From positions 6,954,001-7,018,000 of the forward strand of contig OY783192.1 of NCBI GenBank assembly GCA_963678675.1: a stretch of DNA of 64,000 nt, read 5' to 3'. Every line of letters begins with the position of its first letter. The stretch's first letter is position 1. The DNA comes from Xiphydria camelus. Its lineage: Eukaryota > Arthropoda > Insecta > Hymenoptera > Xiphydriidae. Position numbers and translations under genes: made by a program. Of the stretch, positions 22,310 to 32,470 are shown piece after piece. Under the pieces are notes generated by a model. The model saw only the letters and a program-made list of their open reading frames with translations. It was not told the DNA's origin and did not search any database.

Positions 22310-23290
22310 TATTGTTGCATGTAATAAGAAAATAATTTAATATTTGGAAAAAATAGAAAAACTTGCCGGCATTCTCTATTTTTGTTTGGTTGGGTTAATT
22401 CCATATAACCGGAAATAAATAAAATTTAACAACAATTATTCTGACGCCGTAGAAAATGCAGAGCATCCGATTTCTAGTCTGTCGCAATGTCGAAGGCACA
22501 TCGTTAGACTCACGGCTTCCTTCGCGGGGCTGTCGATTCGAGCGCGTCGAATTTTCAATGACATGCGGATATTCACGGTCCCTCGTTCGAACTTTCAGAA
22601 GTCGTGAAAGAGGACTCCCTCCCCTCGCTCGACTCCGATAGCTCGGGTATCAGTTTTACTTTGACGAGAATCGGAGCGTCTTTGGCAGGAGGGAATCCAC
22701 TTTTCTCTTGGGAAGGCACACGGAGATCGGAAGGGTGAATATTTCCGCGGTATCGAGGTTCCTGGAAGAGAAGGCGAATCCTTGAACGTCAATCTCATTC
22801 GCCTATCGAACACTCATCTCTCGTCCGATATAGATATATATTTATATATATATACCTATTCATGCGGGCTTCTCTATTCCTCGAATCGATCATTCACGCG
22901 CCATTAGACAAGAATGCATTCGCGTCGGAGAGGGCGATATCGTAGTGATTTTGCGGGACTAATGCGCGATGTTTAATTCATGCTTCGTATAGTCACCTAT
23001 CACCGTTGTGTCGAGGAAAATGGACCCGCGGATTCGTAGGTAGCGATCCAAATACTCGTAGCAAGAATGCACGGGAAAAACGATCAATCACAGTTCGAAT
23101 GATACAAAGGTAAGTATCCGAACAAAATGCGAAGAATTTTCGTTACTTTATTATTTCATATATCATATTTAATTTGTATTCTCATGGAATTTGAACATTT
23201 TTTAATGTAATCTTAAGATCAACTTGCTATAGTCCGCGACGGCGGACCGCGCAGGAAAAATTAATCAAGACGCATTGTGTAAATCCGGGA
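22310..23290. other. Unannotated interval
   Basis: Mixed composition with a short TATA-rich run at about 22830-22852. No gene or repeat can be supported. Confidence 0.4.
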
Positions 23291-23447
23291 TAAAATAATT
23301 AAGTCTTTTTTAAAGTCTCCGAGAGACTTTGCCAGTCTCCGAAAAATCCTTCACAATCTTTCATTGTCTCTGCAATGCTTTTTTAATGTTTTGAACGTCT
23401 TTAAAAAGCTGAATCTTTAAAAAACAATAAATTAAACAGTTTAAATG

Positions 23448-23997
23448 CACGAAGAAAAATAGATTTGAAATGAAGGGCACCGAGTGCCCAAATTCTGGTA
23501 CTATGTACCCAGATTCTGGCATCATGTCATAGACTGTGTGGCACTGGAGTGACAACTCGAATCTCAGCAAAATATTGCCATACAAAATAGCATTTCATTC
23601 TCCTCATATGGGAAAAATTGGTACAACATAGCATGTTTTAGAATAATTTGGCATTTTTTTGTAATACAGCTAATGTGTATATAGAAGAAAGTAATGTACT
23701 GTTTTTCTTATTTTTCAATTCCTATTTCTTATTTTTCTCTATATGTCCGTTGGCTGTAATGTAAAAAGTACCAAATTATTCAAAAATATGTGATATTGTA
23801 CTAATTTTCGGCATACGAGGGGAATGAAATATTCTTTTGTATGGCAATATTTTGCAAAAATTCGAGTTGTCACTTCAGTGCCACACAGTCGATCACATGA
23901 CGCCAGAATCTGGGCATTCAGTGCCAGAATCTGGGCATTCAGTGCCAGAATGCGGGCACTCTCAGTGCTCTACACTCCAAATCCATTTTTCTCTGTG
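23448..23997. mobile_element. 550-bp foldback element, CACNGAGAAAA-type ends
   Basis: CACGAAGAAAAATAGATTTG at the left is inverted at the right as CACAGAGAAAAATGGATTTG. The arms are about 200 bp each and share GTGTGGCACTG, GTGACAACTCGAAT and CAAAATATTGCCATACAAAA. The right arm contains three tandem 21-bp units (CAGTGCCAGAATCTGGGCATT) where the left has about two degenerate ones. Open frames in the two arms mirror each other and are not genes. Confidence 0.88.
23905..23965. repeat. 21-bp tandem repeat
   Basis: Three units of CAGTGCCAGAATCTGGGCAT (plus one T), the first and last slightly diverged, lie within the right arm of the foldback. Confidence 0.85.
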
Positions 23998-24216
23998 CGG
24001 GGAACTGAGAGACTGAAATTTTTTGCAGTCTCTCACAGTCTTAGCAGTCTCTCGCTGCGAGATTTGAGACATAAAGCTTCCGATCAGAGATTAGAGTCTT
24101 CGAATCATATACATATGTATGCGCTCTAAAGTTCAGAGACTGTAACCGATTGCAGACGGAGTCTTTCGATAGTCTCAATTATTTTCAGTATCACCAGAGA
24201 AATCTGTAAGAATCTA

Positions 24217-24343
24217 AGACTGGTATTCATAGTCAGATCTCATGAAATAAGACAATTTCAAAACGACTTAGGATGAGGTGTCTCATTGGCTAGAACATTA
24301 TTTGAGACCGCCTTATGTCTTGAGACCTGGCTATGAATACTAC
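24217..24343. mobile_element. ~127-bp foldback MITE, GTATTCATAGTC family
   Basis: GGTATTCATAGTCAGATCTC at the left is inverted at the right as AGTATTCATAGCCAGGTCTC. The terminal word is shared with 17656-17778. TA occurs next to both ends, but the exact borders are uncertain by a few bases. Confidence 0.7.
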
Positions 24344-26567
24344 TAGCCTCTACTACTCCTGTGAATACTAGGATTCGAGTCTCTTTCGAGAGTCTCGAGA
24401 TTATTATTTTATCCCGAAAATTCCGTGCCCAAAAAATTAATGTCACATTCTACCAACGATTGTGGAATTTCGAAAAAAATACACCACTCTACGTAACCGA
24501 GCGTCTCGTCCTGCTCCTGCCAACGCGAGCGCCGGGAAATCTGCCGTCCCACGTTCCGCAACGTCGACACAACGCCGAAACGCGCTTTTGTATAATACAC
24601 GCGGCTCTACATCGCGCGGCTCTTTCGATTTTCTCCGGGGGTAATTCGAGACGAAGATCGACGAGCCGCGAGCCTCGTTGTCGAGCTCGTTTCTCGCGAT
24701 ATTTTCGCGCGCCGATGCGTTTCGGAAGAGAGCCTGCACCCACTTCGGGAGATTTACGAGCGCAACGTCGAATCGCATCCTCCACAGGCACTTCGCCTCC
24801 GCCCGCACTGGCGCGTACGCGGCGCGCGGGTTCCGGATCACAAAGCACGTATCCGTCGCTTATCTGCACGGTCTAAGGCGCATGTTGCAGCTGGATTTAG
24901 TGGATCTCCGCTGACCGTTAGTTACGGAGCAGGTATCCACATAAATTTCTGTATCAGACAATGGGTAATTGTACGATCCTCCGATGCGAGAGCGCGCGCG
25001 CACTGCCGCCGCCGTGCTGGCGTATCCGCACGAACGCGTGTGTACATACGTATCCACCTGTGTGTAATCTACACGTCACGCCTGGCACGCTCGGGTGTAT
25101 GGACTTCGATGTCCGATAATATATATAGAAAGCGGAGAGATACTCAAGAATACACCCCGCTAAGCGTTCCTCGAGTTCGCGAATCACGCCAAACGATCGA
25201 TCGTATCGATGGTTACGCTGGGAATGTTTTGCGAGAAGAAAGGCTAGGCGTTGAACGATTTCTTATCGAGCGGTTTGAAGCGTAACCTGCTCGTTAAGGG
25301 GGTACGGAACGTGCAGGTACGATCGGTGGGGAATAGTTTACTGGTTTATCAGTAATGATTTACAGCGCGTCAGATAATGCGAGAATTGGTGGGGAAACGA
25401 TATTACGAATAGGTGGAACGAAGTACTTGGGTCGTTATCACGTTTTGCTTGGATTAGTAAAGACAATTACCTGACAATATGTAAAAATTGAGAGTTGCTT
25501 ATTTTCGACAAAATGCTGGTAATGTGGGTCAATTTTTACAATATGTCGTCGGTATATCTTGATACAATATTTGATAAACAAATTTGTGCTAAAATCAGTG
25601 TGTAATATATGCTATTTTAATATTATTTTAATTTTATTTCAGTTACTGTTAGTCGCTTCTCTCAGTATAGAAATATAACAGAATTGGAGGTCGACGAATC
25701 GAGCCGTTTTAGTACCGGAGTCGTTAAATGTGTGAATTACACGCGTACGCATACATAGCACATTTATGTAGCTATGAGACCCACATATAGTATTGCTGAT
25801 TTGACTACAGATACCGCTTCGTCGGACGTACGGTGGCTGCTCTAATTTCTGTCGAACGCTTGACGCAAACGTTGTGCGGTCGTTGGCACTACGCAGTGCG
25901 AATTAAAGGAGTGCCGTATTGTTTCTGTTTTGGAAGACTCAAGATCCAAGTGACTGTGACTGAATTAGTGGACAATTTTTTAGGAAACAAATTGCACGCG
26001 AGAGAACTCGGATACCTACCACTTACCGGCACTTGAAGGTGAGTTATAGCTTTGTTAGTAGATGCGACACTTATCCAACCAATACGCTAACCTCCAATCG
26101 AACGAATAGTTTGAGTAATATAAGAGGATAATAATAACGAGCAATGGGTTTCTCATATAAAATTTAATTTTTATCGAAAAATAACCTCTACGTAGAAGGC
26201 AACACGTTGCAGATATTACTAAAATGAGTTTTATACCGTTTATATTACGTTCGAAGCACTATACGGAACAGCGATAAGCGATAATACTATCGCATGATTT
26301 CCATTCGTCGCTTTTCACACACGTAACCACATCCGTGACTGACGGGAGAAAAACTTCTACCACCTACACATGTAGTTATAATATTTTTATCACCTTGTAC
26401 AGTCGTTAAATTTTGCCCAAAATCGAGACACCGAACAATCTGGAGCATGATCGTACCCAATTGATTATATCGAGGAAAAATCGTGAACGATTTAATTAAA
26501 TCAACACAGTTGGGAGTGGAAAATTAAATATTTGATGAACACCTAACGTTTTTGATGGAAGTAGATT
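24344..26567. other. Mostly unique DNA with a CpG-rich block
   Basis: CpG-dense from about 24480 to 25300, with open frames on both strands (for example 24361-24876) that lack motifs or splice support. A small hairpin around ATATGTAAAAATTGA at 25471 and its approximate inverse at 25547 may be a short MITE. The 67-codon frame at 25833-26036 is followed by AAG|GTGAGT, but the frame is already stopped there, so I do not call it. Confidence 0.4.
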
Positions 26568-26570
26568 TAA

Positions 26571-26800
26571 AGCCAACTCACATACATTTCAGTTCTGTGT
26601 TCGTCCATGCACTGACGTAAAAAATTCTTCGAAATTTAGACGTAAATACGGAAACGGCATGAACACGGATACTGACCACACGGAGAGTGAAACGTGTTAA
26701 CATTTGCGAAACATTAAAGAATTGTTTGTATCAATATACAGATGAGTACGAAATTAATGTATGAAACGGACACTGAACTGATATACATGTGAATCGGCCT
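26571..26800. mobile_element. 230-bp PIF/Harbinger-like MITE
   Basis: AGCCAACTCACATACATTTC is inverted at the right end as AGGCCGATTCACATGTATAT. TAA flanks both sides (26568-26570 and 26801-26803), as expected for PIF/Harbinger. The left end plus adjoining CAGTTC..GTTCGTCCATGCA is also found at 50694-52850, so the two are the same family. Confidence 0.8.
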
Positions 26801-27165
26801 TAACTAGGTATTCGATGGAAATTAGCAATATTCTGTTCCAGCCAATTATTAGTTGAAACAAGCAAATATTTATTTCTCGATTCGCGACTTTACTAAATCT
26901 ATAAAATTAATCACGTCTTTCTTCATACGGGGAGCTTTAAGGCCGGTTGCACAGATTTCGGCTCAGACTGGTCCGGTTTAAAACTTACTACAAAATAAGA
27001 CGCAGACGATTACGGAACGCAGAAATAACGGCGCTAGTCTATACAATCCACGCGTACAGTGCTACATTTGGTCAATCAAATGACATAGTTTTTTATCCAT
27101 CAAGCAAATAAATAATTATTTGATACCTTAACCTTCTTCGAAACAAATTTATTGTAGCAAAAGTT

Positions 27166-27894
27166 TTAAACCTCCGTGGGGTCACACGTCCGTACAATAC
27201 GCGATAATCACACATGGGTCAAATGGACCCAACCAATTTTTAAATAATAGCCACAAACTCCTAGCGTCACGGATCCTGTTACTGGTGACTTTTTAAATTG
27301 TCATTTAACCAATTATTAATCAATTTTCATATTTTCATTAACCAGAGCAATCGCCGCCGTAGCTAACGAGAGCAAGCAAATTAATTGTTCATAAGCTAGT
27401 ATGTTTAAAAATGACATTTTAAAAAGTCACTAGCGACAGAATTCGTGACGCTAGGAGAACAAAATCCATCCAATTTAGACCGACAAGTTATGAAACATTT
27501 TTCGAACATTGTAGAATTCCAAATCACCTTGTCTACGTAAGAAATGAAATAATGACAAAAGCAAAAACGATCGTAAATTTGTTGATGCGTGAAAAATAAG
27601 CTACTTCACTAAGTGTCATAACTTCTTTATTTGTTGAGTTTTGTTAATAAAGTCTGCAGATGATTCTCATAAGACATGGCACTTTGAAGCAATAGGTAAG
27701 TAGTTATAAAGTGCGCGTTTTAAAAACGATAGTTTTCTAAAGTCTGAAGAAGGTTAGTAGTGCGACTCTTAAGAAGAAGCTATGTATTCCGAGATCTGAC
27801 GAGGTTCTAATTATGATTACAAAAAGAAGAAGTACAGTCAGCTTCGAAATTGAAGCCTGGGTCAAGTGGACCCTTGGTGATCACAGAAGGTTAA
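27166..27894. mobile_element. TTAA-flanked piggyBac-like MITE
   Basis: TTAA at both ends is followed by ACCTCCGTGGGGTCAC on the left and, inverted, CCTTCTGTGATCACC on the right. A subterminal pair, GGGTCAAATGGACCC and GGGTCAAGTGGACCC, lies inside each end. The interior shares long stretches with 36615-37020 (CCAATTTTTAAATAATAGCC, ACGTAAGAAATGAAAT, GCGCGTTTTAAAAACG), so both are one family. No transposase frame remains. Confidence 0.78.
27258..27457. mobile_element. 200-bp MITE, CTCCTAGCGTCACGG family (copy 2)
   Basis: CTCCTAGCGTCACGGATCCT is inverted at the right end as CTCCTAGCGTCACGAATTCT. It matches 22095-22307 end to end. It interrupts the piggyBac-like element, whose relative at 36615 reads across this site without it. 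Confidence 0.9.
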
Positions 27895-27996
27895 ACCGGA
27901 CTGGTTCGAATTGGAATGCGCGCGGCCGGCCTAAAACTGTAAGATTCTTTCGTTCGAAAGCTTACGCGGTAAGTAAAGTGTGGTATACCTACTTAA

Positions 27997-28179
27997 ACTG
28001 AAAAAGAAACAGTTGAATCAACCATATGCGGCCAATTTATTATCCTTTAGTTCACTCAAATGATGTTTCCATCGAATCGACGAAATTATGATCGATTTGA
28101 CAAAACTATCATTTGGGTCAACTGAAGGAGAGTTAATTGGCAACATTTGGTTGACTCAACTACATCTTTTTTATCAGTG
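27997..28179. mobile_element. Foldback MITE, CACTGAAAAAA-type ends
   Basis: ACTGAAAAAGAAACAGTTGA is inverted at the right end as ACTGATAAAAAAGATGTAGT. The arms pair over almost their full length, with ATCAACCA, CAATTNANTNTCCTT and CCAAATGAT blocks. The word (A)GTTGA(A/C)TCAAC recurs inside. Confidence 0.8.
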
Positions 28180-29333
28180 AACATCTAAGCCTCGAAACCT
28201 CATATCCCTCTAAAATGACCTCGTTTTCACGCTCGTGCTCAGATGTGTATCCAACCTTAGATAAGAACGTCTACGAGAAGTGCCTGTCGAAGACGACCAT
28301 GTAGAATCTCTCAACGGCATCCTCAACCCATTAGAACGTTGTTACTACTTCGGCACTCTGCTCTTGATTCTCCATACAGGCACGTTCGGAGAGCATGGAG
28401 CGAATGGAAAAACTTTTCTATTAGTTCAATTTCGAAGGTTTCTCGTTTTTTCTTCTACGAGCAATTCTGTCTTAGAGGAGGAGGAATGGAGAAACTATTC
28501 TTTACTTCCTTTTGTTATACATACCTTCGTATACCTATATCCACAGTGTTACACGGTCGGAAATAGTTTCGTATACGTGTATCCCACGCACATTCGTTCC
28601 GGGTAGCGGTATGCCTGTGCATTCGCACTTTGTTAAAGTGGATTTTCGGTCGGCGAGGGTTCGCACTTCGCTCCTATTTCGATATTACCATATTATACAC
28701 ATATTCCTCGCATCGCCGTTAATATCCTTTATGGCTAGAAATGACTTCGTATATCGTCCTGCAGCTAAGCCGCAGTGTCGGCCCCTCCATTAAGTACGGG
28801 CTCCTATATAGTACGCGCATACGTTACGTACGATCGTACGTACATATGTAGGAACGAGAGGAAAGAGATAGGGAGCGCGGATACCGCTATAGCTCGACCC
28901 GCGCGTCGTCCTATAGTCTAGCTGCGAGTACGCCTCGCGGATATCCACGCCAAACGGCCCGCTTCCGGCCAAAGGAAATTGTTTACTTCGAAACGATGCG
29001 TCTAGTCTCGGACGGGAGAATGGAGGTCGTTTCCCCGGTTGCCTTTCGGTTAAGGGGAGCGTTGCTGAAAATAGACGGCCATCGCCCCTTTCCCCGTCTT
29101 CTTCATCCTCGCGTGTAAGGTGTCGCCTAACGATTTAGTAATTATTCCCCGCGTATCGCGCGATTCAATTACCGCCTCTCCGTTTCCTCTCGGTCTTACT
29201 TCGTATGCGATACACGGTGGGCAGCCTCTCGCTAACGATTCAACTACCAGTCCACATCGTAGGTCAATAATGAAAGCAATAGATTCGCGGTACAAGTATG
29301 TATGGTATATATTGAGATGACTGATAAGCCGTT
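28180..29333. other. Unannotated interval
   Basis: Mixed DNA, GC-rich from about 28790 to 29230. No supported gene, RNA or repeat. Confidence 0.4.
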
Positions 29334-29459
29334 CGGTTTCTTTTAATTTAAAAAGATTTATTTCAACAAAACAAAAAATAGTACATTAATCAATCATAAT
29401 ATATTATCAGTTGTTGTTTATAACTTCTTCCCAAGGTTCGACAAATTTTTCACCCACAC

Positions 29460-30545
29460 GACAGAACATTGCAACAATGCTGCAGCAATATTGCTTTATT
29501 AGATTTGCAGGTGCAATATTACAGAAGGATTACAGTTGCAATGTTGCATATCTAGTATTTCAGCAATAGTTCGCAATATTTGAAAGGCAATATTGCATAA
29601 ATAATACTCCAAGTAAGGAGTTGTAATATTAAAAATAAAAATTTTGGAATACCTTTCTTACAACTAAATATAACTTATATGAATAAAATGTAAATTCACC
29701 ATTAATCAAACAGAGCCACGCAATACAGCAACTTTCGTAACGGTATCAAAACATTAATTTTCGTAACTGTAATTTAAATTTTCAATGATATCAAATTTTT
29801 TAGAATGTTATGATGAATACTTGTTTCAACGTATTAATAAAATCACCATGCATAGGTTGAACCCTCGTTTCGTAGTAAAGCTAATGTTATGTTACAACAG
29901 TCATCAGTTGACAGTCAACAGTCAGTCAGGTCAACAGTCAGTCCAGTTTGATATGGAGGGTTCAGAAGCCAATCAGTGTAAGCCAAAATTCCACAAGTTA
30001 TTTCAAAATGTTTGTAATTTTCATTTTCATTTCAATGGAAGAAACTCTATTTAGGTATTTCTTTTCAATAAAAAGTTTGTTTGAAATCGATATAAGAAGT
30101 GGTATTTTTCATTTGTAACATTACTTGAAAATGTTCAATTATCTCATTAACTTATTTGATGACTTACACTGATTGGCTTCTGAACCCTCCATATATAGAG
30201 AATCCCGGGATCCGGTCTCGAAATAACCAGACAAATTTTAATCGTCGAATGAGCTCAAAATGTGGCGATTGAAATGTTTATAAAGCAAGAAGTAGAAACT
30301 CAAGCACACAAAACATTAAATATACCAAAGAAGTAATTCATTATATTTTTATGCGCACGCGAAGATATTGCAGTGCAATATTGCAGCAATGATACATGGA
30401 ATATCGCAGAGGCGCGGACATTTGAATATTGTTGGAACATTGCAGGAATATTGCTGAAACATTGCATAATAATACTGAAATGTTGCCATTCTTTCACAGC
30501 AATATTCCAGCAATATTTATGCAAGCTTATTGTGCTATATAGGCA
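29460..30545. repeat. GCAATATTGC-word cluster, split by a MITE
   Basis: The palindrome GCAATATTGC and near variants (GCAACATTGC, GGAATATTGC, GCAATATTCC, AACATTGCA) recur at 29465-29600 and again at 30365-30545. The intervening 29600-30360 is AT-rich and contains the MITE at 29954-30191 and a short CAGTCA-type tandem run at 29899-29948. The two word-rich ends pair with each other, giving a foldback of about 1.1 kb. Confidence 0.65.
29954..30191. mobile_element. 238-bp TA-flanked MITE
   Basis: TGGAGGGTTCAGAAGCCAAT followed by CAGTGTAAG is perfectly inverted at the right end, with TA at 29952-29953 and 30192-30193. The arms diverge inward. No coding capacity. Confidence 0.9.
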
Positions 30546-30750
30546 ATGTCTCGGCGGTAGAAACCCTTGAGGTCAAAATTACCGTTTTTGAATCTTGAAA
30601 TCCACTTCTGAGCCGTTCTTACAACTATGGCATCGGCTCCGTAAACACCGTAAACCTCACGAGCAACTCTTCAGCGGTTTTAGCACCGCGATTAAACGCA
30701 AAAAGCAAGTGATGTCGAAAATACTTAGTTTTGTTAACTTGACATTTCAT
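30545..30750 (-). pseudogene. Mariner transposase N-terminal relic
   Basis: It reads from a Met codon at 30750: KYFRHHLLFAFNRGAKTAEE, then a frameshift, then ADAIVVRTAQKWISRFKNGN and FDLKG. This is the paired helix-turn-helix DNA-binding region of a mariner transposase. The frame shift sits near a duplicated GTTTACGG (encoding VYGVYG where one VYG is expected), so a small tandem duplication probably broke it. Confidence 0.85.
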
Positions 30751-30871
30751 TTCAACGATCTGAAAATCAACCAACGTTAATTAAAATTGTAAAACTAATA
30801 GCATATAACATTGTGCCAAAACATTTAATTTTTGTCCAAAACTTTAAATTAAAAAAATGAACCGACTTATT

Positions 30872-32164
30872 AGCCAAACCAATAGATACTCGTATCACGC
30901 ACACCACGACTTTACAGTACAGTCGACATTTAATTCTCGATTTCCCGGCGCGTTTCTCGAAAAGCCATTGAGCATTTTATAGCCGGGCAAGAGGACGAGC
31001 CATCCTCTCGGTGCTCTTCGTCCGCTCCCCCCTCTCACCCATTCGAGATTCTGTCCCGACTTTGCCACGGAATTTCCTCTCCCTCTCTCTCTCGTACCCG
31101 TTTCACCGCTACTACGTTGCCGGGGCCTCGGCTCGAGAGAGATTGCTTCTTCTTTCTCCCTCGCTCTCCCTTTCTCCTCTCTTTTAAATCTCCACGAAAG
31201 TTTCGGAGTTACCTCTCACTCCTGTGTCTGTTTTCGGCCCGGGCGTTCGAATCGATAAGCAACCGACTCCCACTCTATCGACTCCCATTGAAACTGCCGG
31301 CGAATTTGATTAAAGGATTCGATTAATATTTACCGTCGCATTTTCTTTTAGGCACTTCAAAGGCTTCCTAACGCTTTGCGCCGGCGCCGCGACGTTCCCG
31401 TACACGTACCTAAGTTAATATCCGAGGGACGCCTTCCGTGAATACTTCGCGGGTTCCTGCGTCCGGATCGACGATGCTTTTAGTTACTCGCGAATCGGAA
31501 ATAAACCCGAATCGATTCGTTTAAAAATAGACCCGCGCCGCGAATCGGACTGCGACGACAATGTGCGCCGCGTCGAATCGGGACGAAAGCCGCCTTCGTC
31601 GGTCGCGACACGTGCCCGTTTACCGCGGCTATCATCGTGTCGAAGCACCGTACAAACGCGCTGAATCCATTACTCATATCGCGCGTCGTTCGCGTGGCGG
31701 GCAGAGAGAACTCGATTCCACGCGTTTCGTTAGGTACATTTTGCGAGAAGCTTACCGCTCCATTAGCACCTCGCACAAACCCACCCTTCGTAGTGCGAGA
31801 CGGTCGACGATCGTGGGCGGGCAAGAAGATAGCCTGGTGTCGTTGTCGGACAAGGATAATGTCGTTTCGAGAGGATGTTACGAGAGTGACTTTACACGAG
31901 GAAGGTCATGTGTCATGAGGCGCAGCCGCAGTTGGCGTACTCATAATAACACTGTACATCGCTCTCTCGTATAACAATGATGACATTGAGAAATGCTACA
32001 CCGGAAAAGCACCTACCTAATACCTATCAACTGTACTATAAAATTGTCGAGTAGGAGACTTCAGAATATATTTCGACATGTCCTAAGAGAAATCACGTGA
32101 CTCGGCACTGCAGTTCAAAACACGGATCTCAAGTATAACAGTTGAAAGATACGTAACTGCGCTA
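30872..32164. other. CpG-rich unique stretch
   Basis: GC- and CpG-rich from about 30940 to 31960. Open frames such as 31561-31974 and its antisense partner have no motif and are probably compositional. Confidence 0.4.
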
Positions 32165-32470
32165 AGAAAAATGACGTTTCAAAATGTAGCAATTAATCCC
32201 GGAAAGTATGGGGAAAAAACTCTAGGTAAGAAATTTAGTAATAGTGGAATCATAAAATCGATTAAATCGTACTATATATACTGTGTAAAATTTACTTTTG
32301 CCAGACGTAAATTTAAATCTTACGCAGTCCTATACAGTACATATAAGTCATATACCTACAGTATAGTATTTAATCGAATTCAAAACTGTTCCATCACTAT
32401 ATTTCTTACCTGGAGTTTTTCCCCCATATTTTCTGGGATTGATTGCTATATTTTGAAACATCCTTTTTGT
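32165..32470. mobile_element. ~306-bp foldback MITE
   Basis: The arms share GTTTCAAAATGTAGCAAT, then AATCCCGGAAAGTATGGGG and ACTCTAGGTAAGAAAT, inverted at the right with about 85% identity over roughly 85 bp. The outer ends are AAGAAAAATGACGTTTC and the inverse of GAAACATCCTTTTTGTC. The plus-strand frame through it is a by-product. Confidence 0.85.

Larger units (their letters stand above)
23300..24215. repeat. AGTCTC-word cluster split by a foldback element
   Basis: Before and after the insertion at 23448-23997 the word AGTCTC or GAGACT recurs in both orientations. Examples are AAAGTCTCCGAGAGACTTTG and CCAGTCTCC on the left, and GAGAGACTG, CAGTCTCTCACAGTCTTAGC and AGTCTCTCGC on the right, thinning out by 24190. 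Neighbouring words can pair, so the block can fold in many registers. Confidence 0.6.
26941..27931. mobile_element. TAA-flanked TIR element containing two further insertions
   Basis: GGCCGGTTGCACAGA at the left pairs with the inverse of GCGCGCGGCCGGCC at the right. Both ends then carry (A)CTGGTCCGGTTTAA or its close relative. TAA lies at 26938-26940 and 27932-27934. Most of its present length is a piggyBac-like insertion (27166-27894), which in turn holds a MITE (27258-27457). The host element alone would be about 260 bp. Confidence 0.7.
29334..30871 (-). mobile_element. Mariner relic with its core replaced by foreign repeats
   Basis: The terminal repeats GATAAGCCGTTCGGTTTCTT and the inverse of TTAATTAAAAAAATGAACCGACTTATTAG-type sequence pair over about 28 bp. 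On the minus strand the right part encodes the mariner N-terminus and the left part a mariner C-terminal tail (VGEKFVEPWEEVINNN, then stop). Between about 29460 and 30545, where the catalytic domain should be, lies a GCAATATTGC-word block carrying a 238-bp MITE. Confidence 0.82.

Noticed and set aside
23361..24129. Similar open frames on opposite strands
   Set aside because: They are produced by the two arms of the 23448-23997 foldback, not by separate genes.
25833..26036. 67-codon plus-strand frame followed by a donor-like AAG|GTGAGT
   Set aside because: The frame stops before the donor, no acceptor is evident, and the translation has no recognisable feature.
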